35,920 bases of DNA, taken from NCBI GenBank assembly GCA_021778415.1, contig JAJYCL010000028.1:1-35920 (forward strand), in the 5' to 3' direction. A program made the translations under genes and the position numbers. Positions 8,133 through 16,502 of this stretch are shown piece by piece. The notes beneath the pieces were generated by a model. It was not told the DNA's origin. It was given only the letters and a program-made list of their open reading frames with translations, and made no database searches. This stretch comes from a bacterium (GTDB taxonomy: Bacteria; Vulcanimicrobiota; Vulcanimicrobiia; Vulcanimicrobiales; Vulcanimicrobiaceae). Every line of letters begins with the position of its first letter. Positions within the stretch are counted from its first letter, which is position 1.

Positions 8133-8441
8133 CTACATCAAGCCGGGAATGTGCATACCGCCGGTCACCGATGACATCCGCTTCTGCGACGCTTCCGACG
8201 CTTTCTCGATGGCATCGTTAAATGCCACGAGTAACACATCTTCCAACGTTTCAACATCCGTCGGATCGACGACATCGGCTGCGAGCTTGACTCGTGTCAC
8301 GCGTTGATCGCAGGTCATTTCAATGGTGACCTGGCCGCCGGCTGCGCTTCCCGTAACGGTTGTCGCGGCCAATTCTTCTTGGGCGCGAGCCATCTCGGTT
8401 TGCATTTTTTTGACTTGCGCCATCAGTTGCGCTTGATTCAT
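8133..8441 (-). CDS. YbaB/EbfC-family nucleoid-associated protein
   Basis: 102 residues, typical for the family. The N-terminal MNQAQLMAQVKKMQTEMARA helix, the VTGSAAGGQVTIEMTCDQRV strand region and the C-terminal MSSVTGG-like tail match YbaB/EbfC. These small dimeric proteins bind DNA with little sequence preference. The gene sits between dnaX and recR, as in most bacteria. Its ATG overlaps the dnaX stop as ATGA (8438-8441), which argues for coupled translation. Confidence 0.94.
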   Translation of the reverse strand: MNQAQLMAQVKKMQTEMARAQEELAATTVTGSAAGGQVTIEMTCDQRVTRVKLAADVVDPTDVETLEDVLLVAFNDAIEKASEASQKRMSSVTGGMHIPGLM

Positions 8442-10048
8442 GATTCGCGGATCCGTTCTTGAGCGTATTGAAACAATGCATCAGGGTCAAAATTTTCGTC
8501 GTTCGGTTCGGACGCTTCGGCCGGACCCGGCGCTGCGGTCGCCTTGGAACGCGGAGCCGCAGCTTCCAATGTCGTCCGAATCGTGAGCGCGACTCCCAGG
8601 ACATCGGCAACAGCTTCGGTCAGCGCTGCGAGATGCTCGGTGAGGACTTCCGTTGCCCATGCGTCGGGCATGCGTAACGTGACGACCGTCCCATCGATTG
8701 CATCGACGACGGCGCGAGAGAGAGCAATGCGTAACGGTGGATGCGTCGCCTCCGCTTTCGCTCGAATATGCGACCACGCTGCGCGAACGCGTTGCAGTGT
8801 AAGCTCTTTTCCGGTATCCTCGGCACCGCCCGACGCCGGTATCGGCGCGGGAACTTTTGCTGGGGGACGCTCGGGCGGCTTGGCACGCGATTGCGGAGGA
8901 GCGGGTGCAACGCGCGGACTCGGCACCGGTGCCGTCGCCGGCTGCGCCTGTGGCTCCGCCTGAACAGTGGGTGCATCGCTAAAGATGAGCCGCAGCAACG
9001 CCGTCTCAATTTCCAAACGAGGATTCCCCGACGTTCGCGTTGCCGCCAACGCATCAGGAAGCAGTCGTAGAGCGCGAAGAATCATCATCTGCGACATTTC
9101 GGGAGCGCGTTGCGCCGAGCGTTTCGCATCTTCCGGGGCGAGATCGCGCGCCAATAATGCCGGATCGATTTGCGCAACCAGCAAGTTCCGGAACTCGGCG
9201 ACGAGAGCACGTGCGAGGACGTGCAGATCGGCTCCCGCATCACTCGCTTCTTCGATGGCACCAAGGGCTGCCGCAGCATCGCGGTCGATGCACGCCTGAA
9301 GCACACTGTTCGCATAATTTCGCGACGTGGCTCCGAAGGCCAAATCCAACGTCGCCAACGAGATATCGCCTTGGCCGAACGCTGCGGCCTGTTCGAGCAT
9401 CGTTAGCGCATCGCGAAGGCCGCCATCGGCTCGATACGCGATTGCCGCCAAAGAATCGTCATCGATGGCGATGCCTTCGGCAGCGGCAATTGTGCGCATG
9501 CGTTCGATCATGGTGGGGATGGCAATGCGGCGAAACGCATAGCGCTGGCAACGCGAAAGAATCGTAACGGGAAGTTTCTCCGGTTCCGTCGTCGCCAAGA
9601 TGAACACCGCGTGCGCCGGGGGCTCTTCCAGCGTTTTCAAGAACGCGTTTGCGCCTTCTTTGGTGAGCATGTGCGCTTCATCGATGATGTAGACTTTTTT
9701 GCGCATTACCGACGGCGCGAATTTTACAGCATCCCGTAAGGCGCGAATTTCATCGATGCCACGATTACTCGCAGCGTCGATTTCCAAAACATCGAGCGCG
9801 CTCCCCTCCAACATCGAAAGGCACAACTCGCACGTATTATCAGGCGATGCCGTCGGGCCGCCGATACAGTTCAGACAGCGCGCCATAATCTTGGCGGCCG
9901 ACGTCTTGCCAGAGCCGCGCGGTCCGGAAAAAAGATACGCATGGGCGACCTTACCCGATTCGAGGGCATGGCTCAGGGTGGTGACCACGGCATCTTGTCC
10001 GACAAGATCGGTAAATGACTTGGGGCGCCAGGTACGGTAGAGAGACAC
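8438..10048 (-). CDS. dnaX: DNA polymerase III subunit gamma/tau
   Basis: 536 residues from a GTG start. Clamp-loader features are RTWRPKSFTDLVGQ at the N-terminus, Walker A GPRGSGKT (42-49), a zinc knuckle (C58, C61, C73, C76), Walker B VYIIDEAH (119-126), and the sensor segment LATTEPEKLPVTILSRCQR. A Pro/Ala-rich linker (about 365-425) leads to a C-terminal tau-like domain (VRAAWSHIRAKAEATHPPLR onward). It loads the sliding clamp and couples polymerases at the fork. I saw no A-rich slippery sequence for a gamma product. It is first in the dnaX-ybaB-recR unit. Confidence 0.96.
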   Translation of the reverse strand: MSLYRTWRPKSFTDLVGQDAVVTTLSHALESGKVAHAYLFSGPRGSGKTSAAKIMARCLNCIGGPTASPDNTCELCLSMLEGSALDVLEIDAASNRGIDEIRALRDAVKFAPSVMRKKVYIIDEAHMLTKEGANAFLKTLEEPPAHAVFILATTEPEKLPVTILSRCQRYAFRRIAIPTMIERMRTIAAAEGIAIDDDSLAAIAYRADGGLRDALTMLEQAAAFGQGDISLATLDLAFGATSRNYANSVLQACIDRDAAAALGAIEEASDAGADLHVLARALVAEFRNLLVAQIDPALLARDLAPEDAKRSAQRAPEMSQMMILRALRLLPDALAATRTSGNPRLEIETALLRLIFSDAPTVQAEPQAQPATAPVPSPRVAPAPPQSRAKPPERPPAKVPAPIPASGGAEDTGKELTLQRVRAAWSHIRAKAEATHPPLRIALSRAVVDAIDGTVVTLRMPDAWATEVLTEHLAALTEAVADVLGVALTIRTTLEAAAPRSKATAAPGPAEASEPNDENFDPDALFQYAQERIRES

Positions 10049-10072
10049 AGCCCGGAGAAGTACGAAGCCGCG

Positions 10073-10100
10073 TTTGAGTGCGCCTGCCTCAGGGTATCTT
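10073..10100 (+). promoter_or_regulatory. Possible sigma70-like promoter for recQ
   Basis: A -35-like TTTGAG (10073-10078) and a -10-like TATCTT (10095-10100) are separated by 16 bases in the gap between the divergent dnaX and recQ genes. Each hexamer is an imperfect match. If used, transcription would begin near 10107 and leave a leader of about 50 bases, which suits the GTG start at 10157 and not the ATG at 10115. Confidence 0.35.
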
Positions 10101-10140
10101 TACCATGACGTCCTATGATTGTTGCGGTACGTCGACATTT

Positions 10141-10150
10141 GGAGGAAGGA
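10141..10150 (+). promoter_or_regulatory. Strong ribosome binding site that decides the recQ start
   Basis: The purine run GGAGGAAGGA ends 6 bases before the GTG at 10157. It is the best Shine-Dalgarno match noticed in the window and argues that recQ starts there. The ATG at 10115 would add 14 residues unlike the family and has no such site. Confidence 0.7.
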
Positions 10151-10156
10151 ACCGCC

Positions 10157-11839
10157 GTGGATCTGCTCGCTGCGCTTCGTGAGAAGTTCGGCTTCTCGTC
10201 ATTTCAACCGGGACAAGAGGAAGTGCTCCGTCGCGTCCTCGGTGGCGAGAACACCCTTGCGATCTTGGCCACCGGGGCCGGCAAGTCGCTGACCTACCAA
10301 CTCCCGGCACTCTTGCTCGAGGGCACGACCGTCGTCGTGAGCCCGCTCATCGCCCTGATGAAAGATCAAATCGACATGCTCGGCGAGCATGGGATCACCA
10401 ACGTTCTAGCCTTCAACTCGACGTTAAGCGAGGACCAAGAGCACGCGGCGATCGCCCGCCTGCGGCAGGGCGACATCAAGATCGTCTACGTCACCCCCGA
10501 GCGCCTTGAGGACGAGTGGTTTCTGGCGACGTTGCGAACGCTGAAAGTTCCCCTGTTTGTCGTCGACGAGGCCCACTGCATTAGCCAGTGGGGACATGAT
10601 TTTCGACCCGCCTACCTCGCACTCGGCAATGTCGTCAAGCGACTGGGCAACCCGACAATCCTGGCGCTTACCGCCACGGCCACCCCGGCCGTTCGCGATG
10701 ATATTCTGCACCAGTTAGGCATCGATAACGTTAAACCGATCGTGCGTGGATTCGATCGCCCGAACCTCGTCTATGAAGCTCGACGAGGGGATAAAACGGG
10801 CGATAAACTCAAGCTGCTTGCCTCGCTTTTCAGCGGGAAAGATGCGCTCAAAGGGACCGGCATCGTCTACACAGCGACGATCAAGAACGCCCTGGAAGTC
10901 CAGGCGTTTCTGTCGGCGGAACTCGGCGTTCCCTGCGAAGTGTATCATTCAAAACTTCACAAGCACGATCGTACGCGCGTTCACGAGCTGTTTATGAACG
11001 AAGAGATTCGTGCCGTCGTCGCGACCAATGCGTTCGGGCTTGGGATCGACAAACCGAATATTCGTTTTGTCGTCCATTACGATCTCCCGGGCTCGATCGA
11101 AGCCTACACACAGGAAGCGGGGCGGTCCGGACGCGACGGGCTTGCCTCACGTTGCATTTTGCTCTATCGCATGAGCGATACCCGCGTTCAGAATTATTTT
11201 CTTACCGGCAAATATCCCGATGTCGAAGAAGTGCAACGTGTCTTTGGAACCATTGAAGTCTTCGGTGAACAAAGCGGCGGCGTTACGATGGTCGATCTTC
11301 GCCGAATCTTACAGTTACCGCTGACCAAGCTCAAAGTGATCTTGGCGCTACTCAAAAAATCGGGATACATTGAAACGTCGGGGAAATCGGCGTACGGACT
11401 CACCGAGGCCGTACGAAAGAATCGCGAATTAGTTCTTTCGCTCGCCAATTACGATACGAAAAAAACCTACGATCAATCGAAATTAGCGATGATGTTGCAG
11501 TATGCCGAGACGCGTTCGTGCCGAAGGCGCTTCATCCTCAACTATTTCGGAGAAGATTTTAGTCCGCTCAACTGCGGTGCTTGCGATAACTGCCTAAAGG
11601 CGAGATCGCAAGGCGATGCTCTTCGAGCTGCCGGCGCAAACGAAAAGGCCGCGCTCGTTGGCGATTCCCGTCCCACCGGCCCCTACCGCATCGCCGACGT
11701 CGTTCAGCATGCGAAATTTGGGCAAGGCACTGTCGAACGCGCCGAGAAAGACCTCATCACCGTTCTTTTTCCTAGCGTTGGATATAAAACATTACTTGCC
11801 AGTGCCGTCTCTAAACCGACCGAACTCCGCTCCGCGTAG
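10157..11839 (+). CDS. recQ: ATP-dependent DNA helicase RecQ with a C-terminal PcrA/UvrD-like Tudor segment
   Basis: 560 residues from GTG 10157. Superfamily 2 motifs are FGFSSFQPGQEEVL, Walker A ATGAGKS (38-44), DEAH (137-140) followed by the RecQ aromatic loop CISQWGHDFRPAY, LTATATP, and the motif VI region YTQEAGRSGRDG. The RecQ zinc site is C455, C473, C476, C479, then a winged-helix-like region. An HRDC domain is not visible. Instead, residues about 510-550 (ADVVQHAKFGQGTVERAEKD, then VLFPSVGYKTLLA) resemble the C-terminal Tudor fold of PcrA/UvrD (DUF3553-like). RecQ unwinds 3'-tailed DNA in recombination and repair. It is divergent from the dnaX-recR unit and overlapped at its end by the next gene. 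Confidence 0.93.
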   Translation: MDLLAALREKFGFSSFQPGQEEVLRRVLGGENTLAILATGAGKSLTYQLPALLLEGTTVVVSPLIALMKDQIDMLGEHGITNVLAFNSTLSEDQEHAAIARLRQGDIKIVYVTPERLEDEWFLATLRTLKVPLFVVDEAHCISQWGHDFRPAYLALGNVVKRLGNPTILALTATATPAVRDDILHQLGIDNVKPIVRGFDRPNLVYEARRGDKTGDKLKLLASLFSGKDALKGTGIVYTATIKNALEVQAFLSAELGVPCEVYHSKLHKHDRTRVHELFMNEEIRAVVATNAFGLGIDKPNIRFVVHYDLPGSIEAYTQEAGRSGRDGLASRCILLYRMSDTRVQNYFLTGKYPDVEEVQRVFGTIEVFGEQSGGVTMVDLRRILQLPLTKLKVILALLKKSGYIETSGKSAYGLTEAVRKNRELVLSLANYDTKKTYDQSKLAMMLQYAETRSCRRRFILNYFGEDFSPLNCGACDNCLKARSQGDALRAAGANEKAALVGDSRPTGPYRIADVVQHAKFGQGTVERAEKDLITVLFPSVGYKTLLASAVSKPTELRSA

Positions 11840-13475
11840 CCTGATTTTCGCGTTGCTCTTCCCGGTAGCGGCCTTTGCGCTTGCCGGGCTGGCCAGCGCG
11901 CAAGTCGTACCATCGCCGACGCCGTCGGCGACGCCTTTGGCCACACCGTCCGTGCTCCCATCGCAGGCGCCGAGTCCGTTGCCGAGCCCGACGGCAATGC
12001 CGACGCCGACGCCAACGCCGCCGCCGGTGATGCTCCAGCCGAATTCAACCCAAGTTCCCGTCGGACAATCGATCAACGTCCAGATCAATGGTGCCTACGG
12101 TGCGGTAACGATCGCGATTGCCGATCCAACGATCCTCTCGGCATCGGTCGATCCTTCAGGCCAAACGCTCACCGTCGTTGGCAAGACACCGGGAAGCACC
12201 ACCGTCACGATCACGGATGCGCGAGGCATTTCGGCTCTTCTCTCCGTCCGCGTCGCTCTTTTCGCGGGCACCATACCGGACTACGTGCGGGTGAGACTTA
12301 CCGGAGATCCGGCCTCGCTCGATTTTCTTCGCGAACAAATTCTCGCCGCAGTTGAGCGCAAACTCGTCCTACAGCCGGGAGCGCAAGTTATCGTCTCGGC
12401 CGACGATCTCCATCTTCGCGATGCGCTGGCTCAAGATCACACGCTCTCGACAACCTTACCCGTGATGTTGCAAGGCGAAGCCTATTTTGATGTGCAGGGA
12501 ACGGTTCGCATTGCCGTTGAGAATCTTGCCACACCGCAACTTCCCGCACATTCATTGATGATCAGTGATTTTCCCGAACGACTTTTGCACAATGGAATAC
12601 TTTTTGCGACGACGCTCGACGCCCGGCGACCTTCACGTTTTCTCTACTTTCATTACAACCCACCGGGGCAGCCGGGAAGGCGCATCGTTCTGCGTGCAGT
12701 GAACACGTCGGCCGAACCAACGCTCGTGCAATTCATCGAAGGCAGAGCGGGCCCCGACGCCAATGAGATGGCTGTCGGTCATCAAGCGACAAAAGATTTC
12801 CTCGTCCATCTTGCGCGCGGCGAGGGACGAGTCGTTCAAATCCCGGGAAACGGTAGCGTCGAACTAGTCGAACAACAATTATCACCGGGATCCATCGTTT
12901 GTAATCTCATGCAACTCCGCGTCATGGAAGGCGGACGCGTGAATCTCACGCTCTTTGCACAGGCGCTCGATGCCAGCCCCGATGAAGCCCTCACATCCCT
13001 TACGCAACTCGATGGAATTCACGCCCATGCCCGCGGCGTCTATCCCATTCCGGATTTTCATTATGAAACCTCATGGTCGGTCGACGATCCTTATCTCGAA
13101 CTCCCCGTCGGCCTCATTCCACTTCCCAATCTTTCAGTCGGCCGCGCTCTCGCAGGTGACTATGGCGTGTTGCAAACGTTTCATGTAACGATTCAAAACC
13201 CATCGAACGAACCGCAAGCCATTGCCCTCTATGAGAATCCTCGCGGTGGGCGTGCGACGGGAACATACGTCATTGATGGCGTGCTCGTGCAATCTCATCA
13301 AGTTCCGGCGTTTTCGCGGTACAAGGTGCGCCAATACGTCGTTCCCGCTCACGGATTCATTCGCGTCTCGATTCGAACAATTCCCGAAGGCGGATCGAGC
13401 TATCCGGTACGATTAATCTTTGCGCCCGATGATGGAAGTGTAGCGCCCGGCCTACCCGGCTCGCCGATCTATTAG
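11802..13475 (+). CDS. Secreted protein with a Pro/Thr/Ser linker and an Ig-like domain; function unknown
   Basis: 557 residues from the GTG at 11802, chosen because it gives a clean signal peptide (about 1-33, ending ASA before Q34); a TTG at 11796 is an alternative. Residues 36-76 are a low-complexity P/S/T linker. Residues 77-152 (LQPNSTQVPVGQSINVQI through GSTTVTITDARG) look like a BIG2 or pilus-formation-protein N-terminal Ig-like domain. The remaining 400 residues are beta-rich, without a family I recognise. It is probably exported to the periplasm or surface. Its start lies inside recQ by 38 bases, so it may be co-expressed with recQ, although no functional link is evident. Confidence 0.7.
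   Translation: MPSLNRPNSAPRSLIFALLFPVAAFALAGLASAQVVPSPTPSATPLATPSVLPSQAPSPLPSPTAMPTPTPTPPPVMLQPNSTQVPVGQSINVQINGAYGAVTIAIADPTILSASVDPSGQTLTVVGKTPGSTTVTITDARGISALLSVRVALFAGTIPDYVRVRLTGDPASLDFLREQILAAVERKLVLQPGAQVIVSADDLHLRDALAQDHTLSTTLPVMLQGEAYFDVQGTVRIAVENLATPQLPAHSLMISDFPERLLHNGILFATTLDARRPSRFLYFHYNPPGQPGRRIVLRAVNTSAEPTLVQFIEGRAGPDANEMAVGHQATKDFLVHLARGEGRVVQIPGNGSVELVEQQLSPGSIVCNLMQLRVMEGGRVNLTLFAQALDASPDEALTSLTQLDGIHAHARGVYPIPDFHYETSWSVDDPYLELPVGLIPLPNLSVGRALAGDYGVLQTFHVTIQNPSNEPQAIALYENPRGGRATGTYVIDGVLVQSHQVPAFSRYKVRQYVVPAHGFIRVSIRTIPEGGSSYPVRLIFAPDDGSVAPGLPGSPIY
11910..12026 (+). repeat. Low-complexity coding repeat for a Pro/Thr/Ser linker
   Basis: Imperfect iterations of words such as CCGACGCCG encode a run of P, T, S and A between the signal peptide and the Ig-like domain. 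The pattern is in frame and is best read as a surface-protein linker. It could be a site of length variation between strains. Confidence 0.6.
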
Positions 13476-13486
13476 CGTCGGCGCTA
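13473..13486. terminator. Palindrome carrying both opposing stop codons; possible bidirectional terminator
   Basis: TAGCG (13473-13477), loop TCGG, CGCTA (13482-13486) is a perfect five-pair inverted repeat. Its left arm begins with the TAG of the rightward gene, and its right arm holds the TAG (read on the minus strand) of the leftward glycosyltransferase gene. There is no T-run on either side, so intrinsic termination is uncertain. Confidence 0.3.
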
Positions 13487-14521
13487 GCCCGTAGCAACGG
13501 TGGCGTAGACGTCGGCCATCGCTCGGGCACTTGCATCCCAACTGTAACGATCTTGTGCACTTGCACGCACGAGACTCGCTCGATGCTCCCAAGCATCCGG
13601 ATTCTTTAGCGCGTCGCGAATCGCATCGATCCAAAGATCATCGGCATCCGGATGTATTGTTGGTGCATTACCGCCAATTACTTCGGCAAGTGAGCCCGCA
13701 TCCGAAGAAATCAGTGGAGTTCCCGCGCACAGCGCCTGCGCTGCAGCATATCCGAAGCCTTCGTAGTACGAGGGGACACACACGACATCACATGTTGCAT
13801 ATAAACCGAGAACATCGGCGCGCGGTGCATAGCCACGAATATCGACGCGATCAAGCACGCCGAGTTCGTTGGCGAGACTCATGCACTCGTCGACGTAAGG
13901 AGTAAACGGCCCAACGGCAATAATTCGAGCGTCGGGGATATGTTTCAATGCACGGATGATGAGTGCGAGATTTTTGCGCTTCTCAATTGTTCCCACGACA
14001 AGAATCGTTTTTTCGGCAGTCGGCTTGCGCGCCAATTCAATAAACTCCGAACTGACCCCCGGATAGACAATCGCAATGCGATCCGCTTCGCGATCGCTAA
14101 GATCAAGAACCTCGATGAGTTCTTTTTGCGAAAATCGCGAGATGACGACGATGCGATCGGCGGTACGATAACGTTGCGACGCAAAGCGCCCGAAATAATA
14201 GCGAGCGTACGGACGAGTATGAGATTGAACGCGCAACCAGGCCACATCAAAAACGGTAACCATCGTCGGCATACTTTTGGACAGCGGCATGGTTCCCGAT
14301 GCACAATGCAAGAGATCGGCACCCGAGGCACGCGCGCGTTGAGGAAGGAGAATCTGGTCCCAATAGACCCGCCGATCAAATCGCCAAGGATCGACCGTCG
14401 GATCGGAAAGCTCAACAACATCCATACCGGCAAGACGAAGCGCGGCGGATAGGCCCTGCACATATTCTCCGATGCCAGTCGCCGTCCCAACGGCGAGTTG
14501 CGCATCAATGGCAACTTTCAA
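13484..14521 (-). CDS. Glycosyltransferase, GT-B fold, family 4-like
   Basis: 345 residues from a TTG start that overlaps the upstream stop as TTGA (14518-14521). The N-terminus has the family 'G-I-G-x-Y' loop (ATGIGEYVQGLSAALR). The C-terminal nucleotide-sugar domain has VGTIEKRKNLALIIRAL and YYEGFGYAAAQALCAGTPLI. The usual E-x7-E pair reads E-x7-Q here. The SDAGSLAEVIG turn is intact. It probably transfers a sugar from a nucleotide donor in envelope glycan synthesis; donor and acceptor cannot be told. It is last in a three-gene unit with a TPR protein and a beta-barrel-like protein. Confidence 0.88.
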   Translation of the reverse strand: MKVAIDAQLAVGTATGIGEYVQGLSAALRLAGMDVVELSDPTVDPWRFDRRVYWDQILLPQRARASGADLLHCASGTMPLSKSMPTMVTVFDVAWLRVQSHTRPYARYYFGRFASQRYRTADRIVVISRFSQKELIEVLDLSDREADRIAIVYPGVSSEFIELARKPTAEKTILVVGTIEKRKNLALIIRALKHIPDARIIAVGPFTPYVDECMSLANELGVLDRVDIRGYAPRADVLGLYATCDVVCVPSYYEGFGYAAAQALCAGTPLISSDAGSLAEVIGGNAPTIHPDADDLWIDAIRDALKNPDAWEHRASLVRASAQDRYSWDASARAMADVYATVATG

Positions 14522-15372
14522 TGAACGAGATGCTCCAGCGTCCGAACGAAGGATGCCGATGGATCGATCGCACGGGCACGCCGTAAGTAGTTTTGCGCTT
14601 CAGCTCGATGGCCGAGTGCGACGGCAACCACGCCCAGGCCTGCCAACGCATTGACGGATTGAGGATCGATGGCTAGGGCCCGCGCAAAGTATCGACGAGA
14701 AAGCGTCGGTTGCCCATTCAGCCAAGCCTGAGTTCCCGCAGCCAGGAGATAGGTTTGCGAATAGGGCGAAATACGCGCGGCCCGCTCATAGCAAGCTAGG
14801 GCCAGCTCCGTCCAGCGTGTTCGCGCATGGCCTTTCGCGCCCAAACTCGCCGTCGCAGCGATGACGCCGCTCTGCCATTCTTGCAAGGCAAGGAGATCGG
14901 GATGAGCGCCGAGGGAACGGATCCGCGCGATTGCGCTCTGGAGATACGCATAGCCGCGCTCGGGATTCTGGCGAGCCAGCCGCGTTGCGAAGGTTGCTAT
15001 TGCCACCGGATCCGGTGCCGCTAGTGCAAACTCCGATGCAAGCTGCACATGACCTCGACGATCCTCAATTTGCATAAGTAATTCGTTACGCCACGATGTC
15101 GGGGGCATACGTATCGCAATTCGCTCAGCAGTTTCGAGATGATTCGAGGCCAACGCATCTCGACTGAGGTCTTCTGCTAAAAATGGTGCGGGATCGATGG
15201 CAAAGATCCGCGATTCAATGTCTCGCGCCATGCTATGCGAAAGAAAAGCGATGCCCTTGTGCGGAACGAACCGAGTCGCCATTGCATCGGAACTGCATTG
15301 CACCAATGCGAGAAGTGCACACGAAAGGCCGAGCGTCGCAGCAAGTGCGGCTCGCAACATGTTCGACGGCAT
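14518..15372 (-). CDS. TPR-repeat protein with an N-terminal signal or anchor
   Basis: 284 residues. An N-terminal hydrophobic stretch (about 6-25) looks like a signal peptide or membrane anchor, with a Cys near its end (LALVQC) that is not a clear lipobox. The C-terminal third has at least two TPR-like units: the helix pair around CYERAARISPYSQTYLLAAG and the pair RRYFARALAIDPQSVNALAG then AQNYLRRARAIDPSASF. TPR domains mediate protein-protein contacts. The gene begins 1 base after the stop of the barrel-like gene and overlaps the glycosyltransferase start, so the three are likely co-translated. A role in assembling or exporting a glycan is only inferred. Confidence 0.68.
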   Translation of the reverse strand: MPSNMLRAALAATLGLSCALLALVQCSSDAMATRFVPHKGIAFLSHSMARDIESRIFAIDPAPFLAEDLSRDALASNHLETAERIAIRMPPTSWRNELLMQIEDRRGHVQLASEFALAAPDPVAIATFATRLARQNPERGYAYLQSAIARIRSLGAHPDLLALQEWQSGVIAATASLGAKGHARTRWTELALACYERAARISPYSQTYLLAAGTQAWLNGQPTLSRRYFARALAIDPQSVNALAGLGVVAVALGHRAEAQNYLRRARAIDPSASFVRTLEHLVH

Positions 15373-15373
15373 G

Positions 15374-16414
15374 CTAAAACTTGATGGTCAGGTTGACGTC
15401 GTTCCCGGATTGCGGCAACGACAAGGTCGGCAACACGTTATCCTGATAGAACGTCCGCTTCGCGGATAGTGTAATCGCACTGCTCGAATGCGGCAATCGG
15501 TAGGTCACATTACCAAGGTAGGTATTGTTGCGTGCATCAAGACCGAATGGAATTCCGCCGCCATAACTCCCGAATAAATGGGTTTGCCCATAGCCGACAC
15601 CGAGAGAAAACCCGCGATGGAGCGGAAGAGCCAGCGTTGCGCCGACACTCTGTTGCTGAAAATCGACGGCGCCCGGAGTAAGAAATGATGGGTTATTTAA
15701 TGGCAATGTCGTGAGCGACTGCGGCGTCAGCGACGTGATGCGCTGATAGTCGCTTTGAACATCGAGATGAATATTTGCGCGTAAAGCATGAAGGTTGAGC
15801 AGCGATCCCACACGCAAGTTTTGCCCTGTCGACGAACGCGAGGACTGCCCCAACAGGTGCAGATTCAACTGCGCACCATGAAACGGCACAGAGATCGCCA
15901 CCGGGGAGGGGCGGTTAATCAATGCTGAACTCCAGGGGAGCGCCGCTTTCGCCGCGGTGACATCGACAAATCCGGGCGTATAGGCACCTCCGGCGCTAGA
16001 ATCCACGGTCAGAAGATGAGGCTGGCTGCCAAGATCGACGGATGGTATGACTGCCGCAAGCGCCTTGGGGACCGGAGACGTGTTGCCGAGAAGCGTCAGG
16101 CGGACGATCAGCGGGCGGCTACGGAGCGGCGGGGGCGCCATCGAGTAACCGAAGGCGACACGAGCGAGCGCGAACGAAACCTCCGAGTGACCACGGAGAA
16201 AACGCGTCGGCGCGTCCCGGTCAAAAACACGCGATGAACGCAATCCGAAGAGCGAGGAAGGCGGGACCGCGAACGGAGAGGCCGGCCGAATCGACTGACC
16301 AAAGAGACCGATGGAGATCGCATCTTGGAGGCTCGGTGCAGCAGCTAATGGCTGTCCGCCGCAGAGGGCAATGACAGCGACGAGAACAGCGGCGAGCGTG
16401 CGACGGGAAATCAT
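15374..16414 (-). CDS. Putative outer-membrane beta-barrel protein, family unknown
   Basis: 346 residues with a good signal peptide (MISRRTLAAVLVAVIALCGG, cleavage near QPLAAA). The C-terminal half has alternating polar/hydrophobic strands rich in aromatic and glycine residues (GFSLGVGYGQTHLFGSYGGG, YLGNVTYRLP) and ends in Phe (NLTIKF), the usual BamA recognition signature of outer-membrane proteins. No named family is recognised. It is first in the unit with the TPR protein and the glycosyltransferase, with a possible -10 box just upstream. A porin or glycan-channel role is possible but unproven. Confidence 0.6.
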   Translation of the reverse strand: MISRRTLAAVLVAVIALCGGQPLAAAPSLQDAISIGLFGQSIRPASPFAVPPSSLFGLRSSRVFDRDAPTRFLRGHSEVSFALARVAFGYSMAPPPLRSRPLIVRLTLLGNTSPVPKALAAVIPSVDLGSQPHLLTVDSSAGGAYTPGFVDVTAAKAALPWSSALINRPSPVAISVPFHGAQLNLHLLGQSSRSSTGQNLRVGSLLNLHALRANIHLDVQSDYQRITSLTPQSLTTLPLNNPSFLTPGAVDFQQQSVGATLALPLHRGFSLGVGYGQTHLFGSYGGGIPFGLDARNNTYLGNVTYRLPHSSSAITLSAKRTFYQDNVLPTLSLPQSGNDVNLTIKF

Positions 16415-16441
16415 GGCGTTGCTTCGTTCCTTCGGCCTTCT

Positions 16442-16447
16442 AGTATA
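16442..16447 (-). promoter_or_regulatory. Possible -10 box for the barrel-TPR-glycosyltransferase unit
   Basis: Read on the minus strand the hexamer is TATACT, five of six matches to TATAAT, 27 bases before the ATG at 16414. A GAAGGA-like purine run lies between them at about 16427-16433. No convincing -35 hexamer stands 16-18 bases upstream. The 88-base gap 16415-16502 is the only sizable break between the outer-membrane array and this unit, so a promoter is expected there. Confidence 0.35.
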
Positions 16448-16502
16448 TCCCGAGCCTACCCCGATTACTACCGCTTGCCTGCGCCTTTTTCACCAGCTTT
16501 AC

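Noticed and set aside
8438-9200. Programmed frameshift site in dnaX for a gamma product
   Set aside because: I found no A-AAA-AAG-like slippery heptamer in the coding strand after the clamp-loader domains.
11910-12026. Repetitive GC-rich tract as a CRISPR or tandem-repeat locus
   Set aside because: The repeats are short, irregular and in frame with a Pro/Thr/Ser linker; there are no spacers of constant length.
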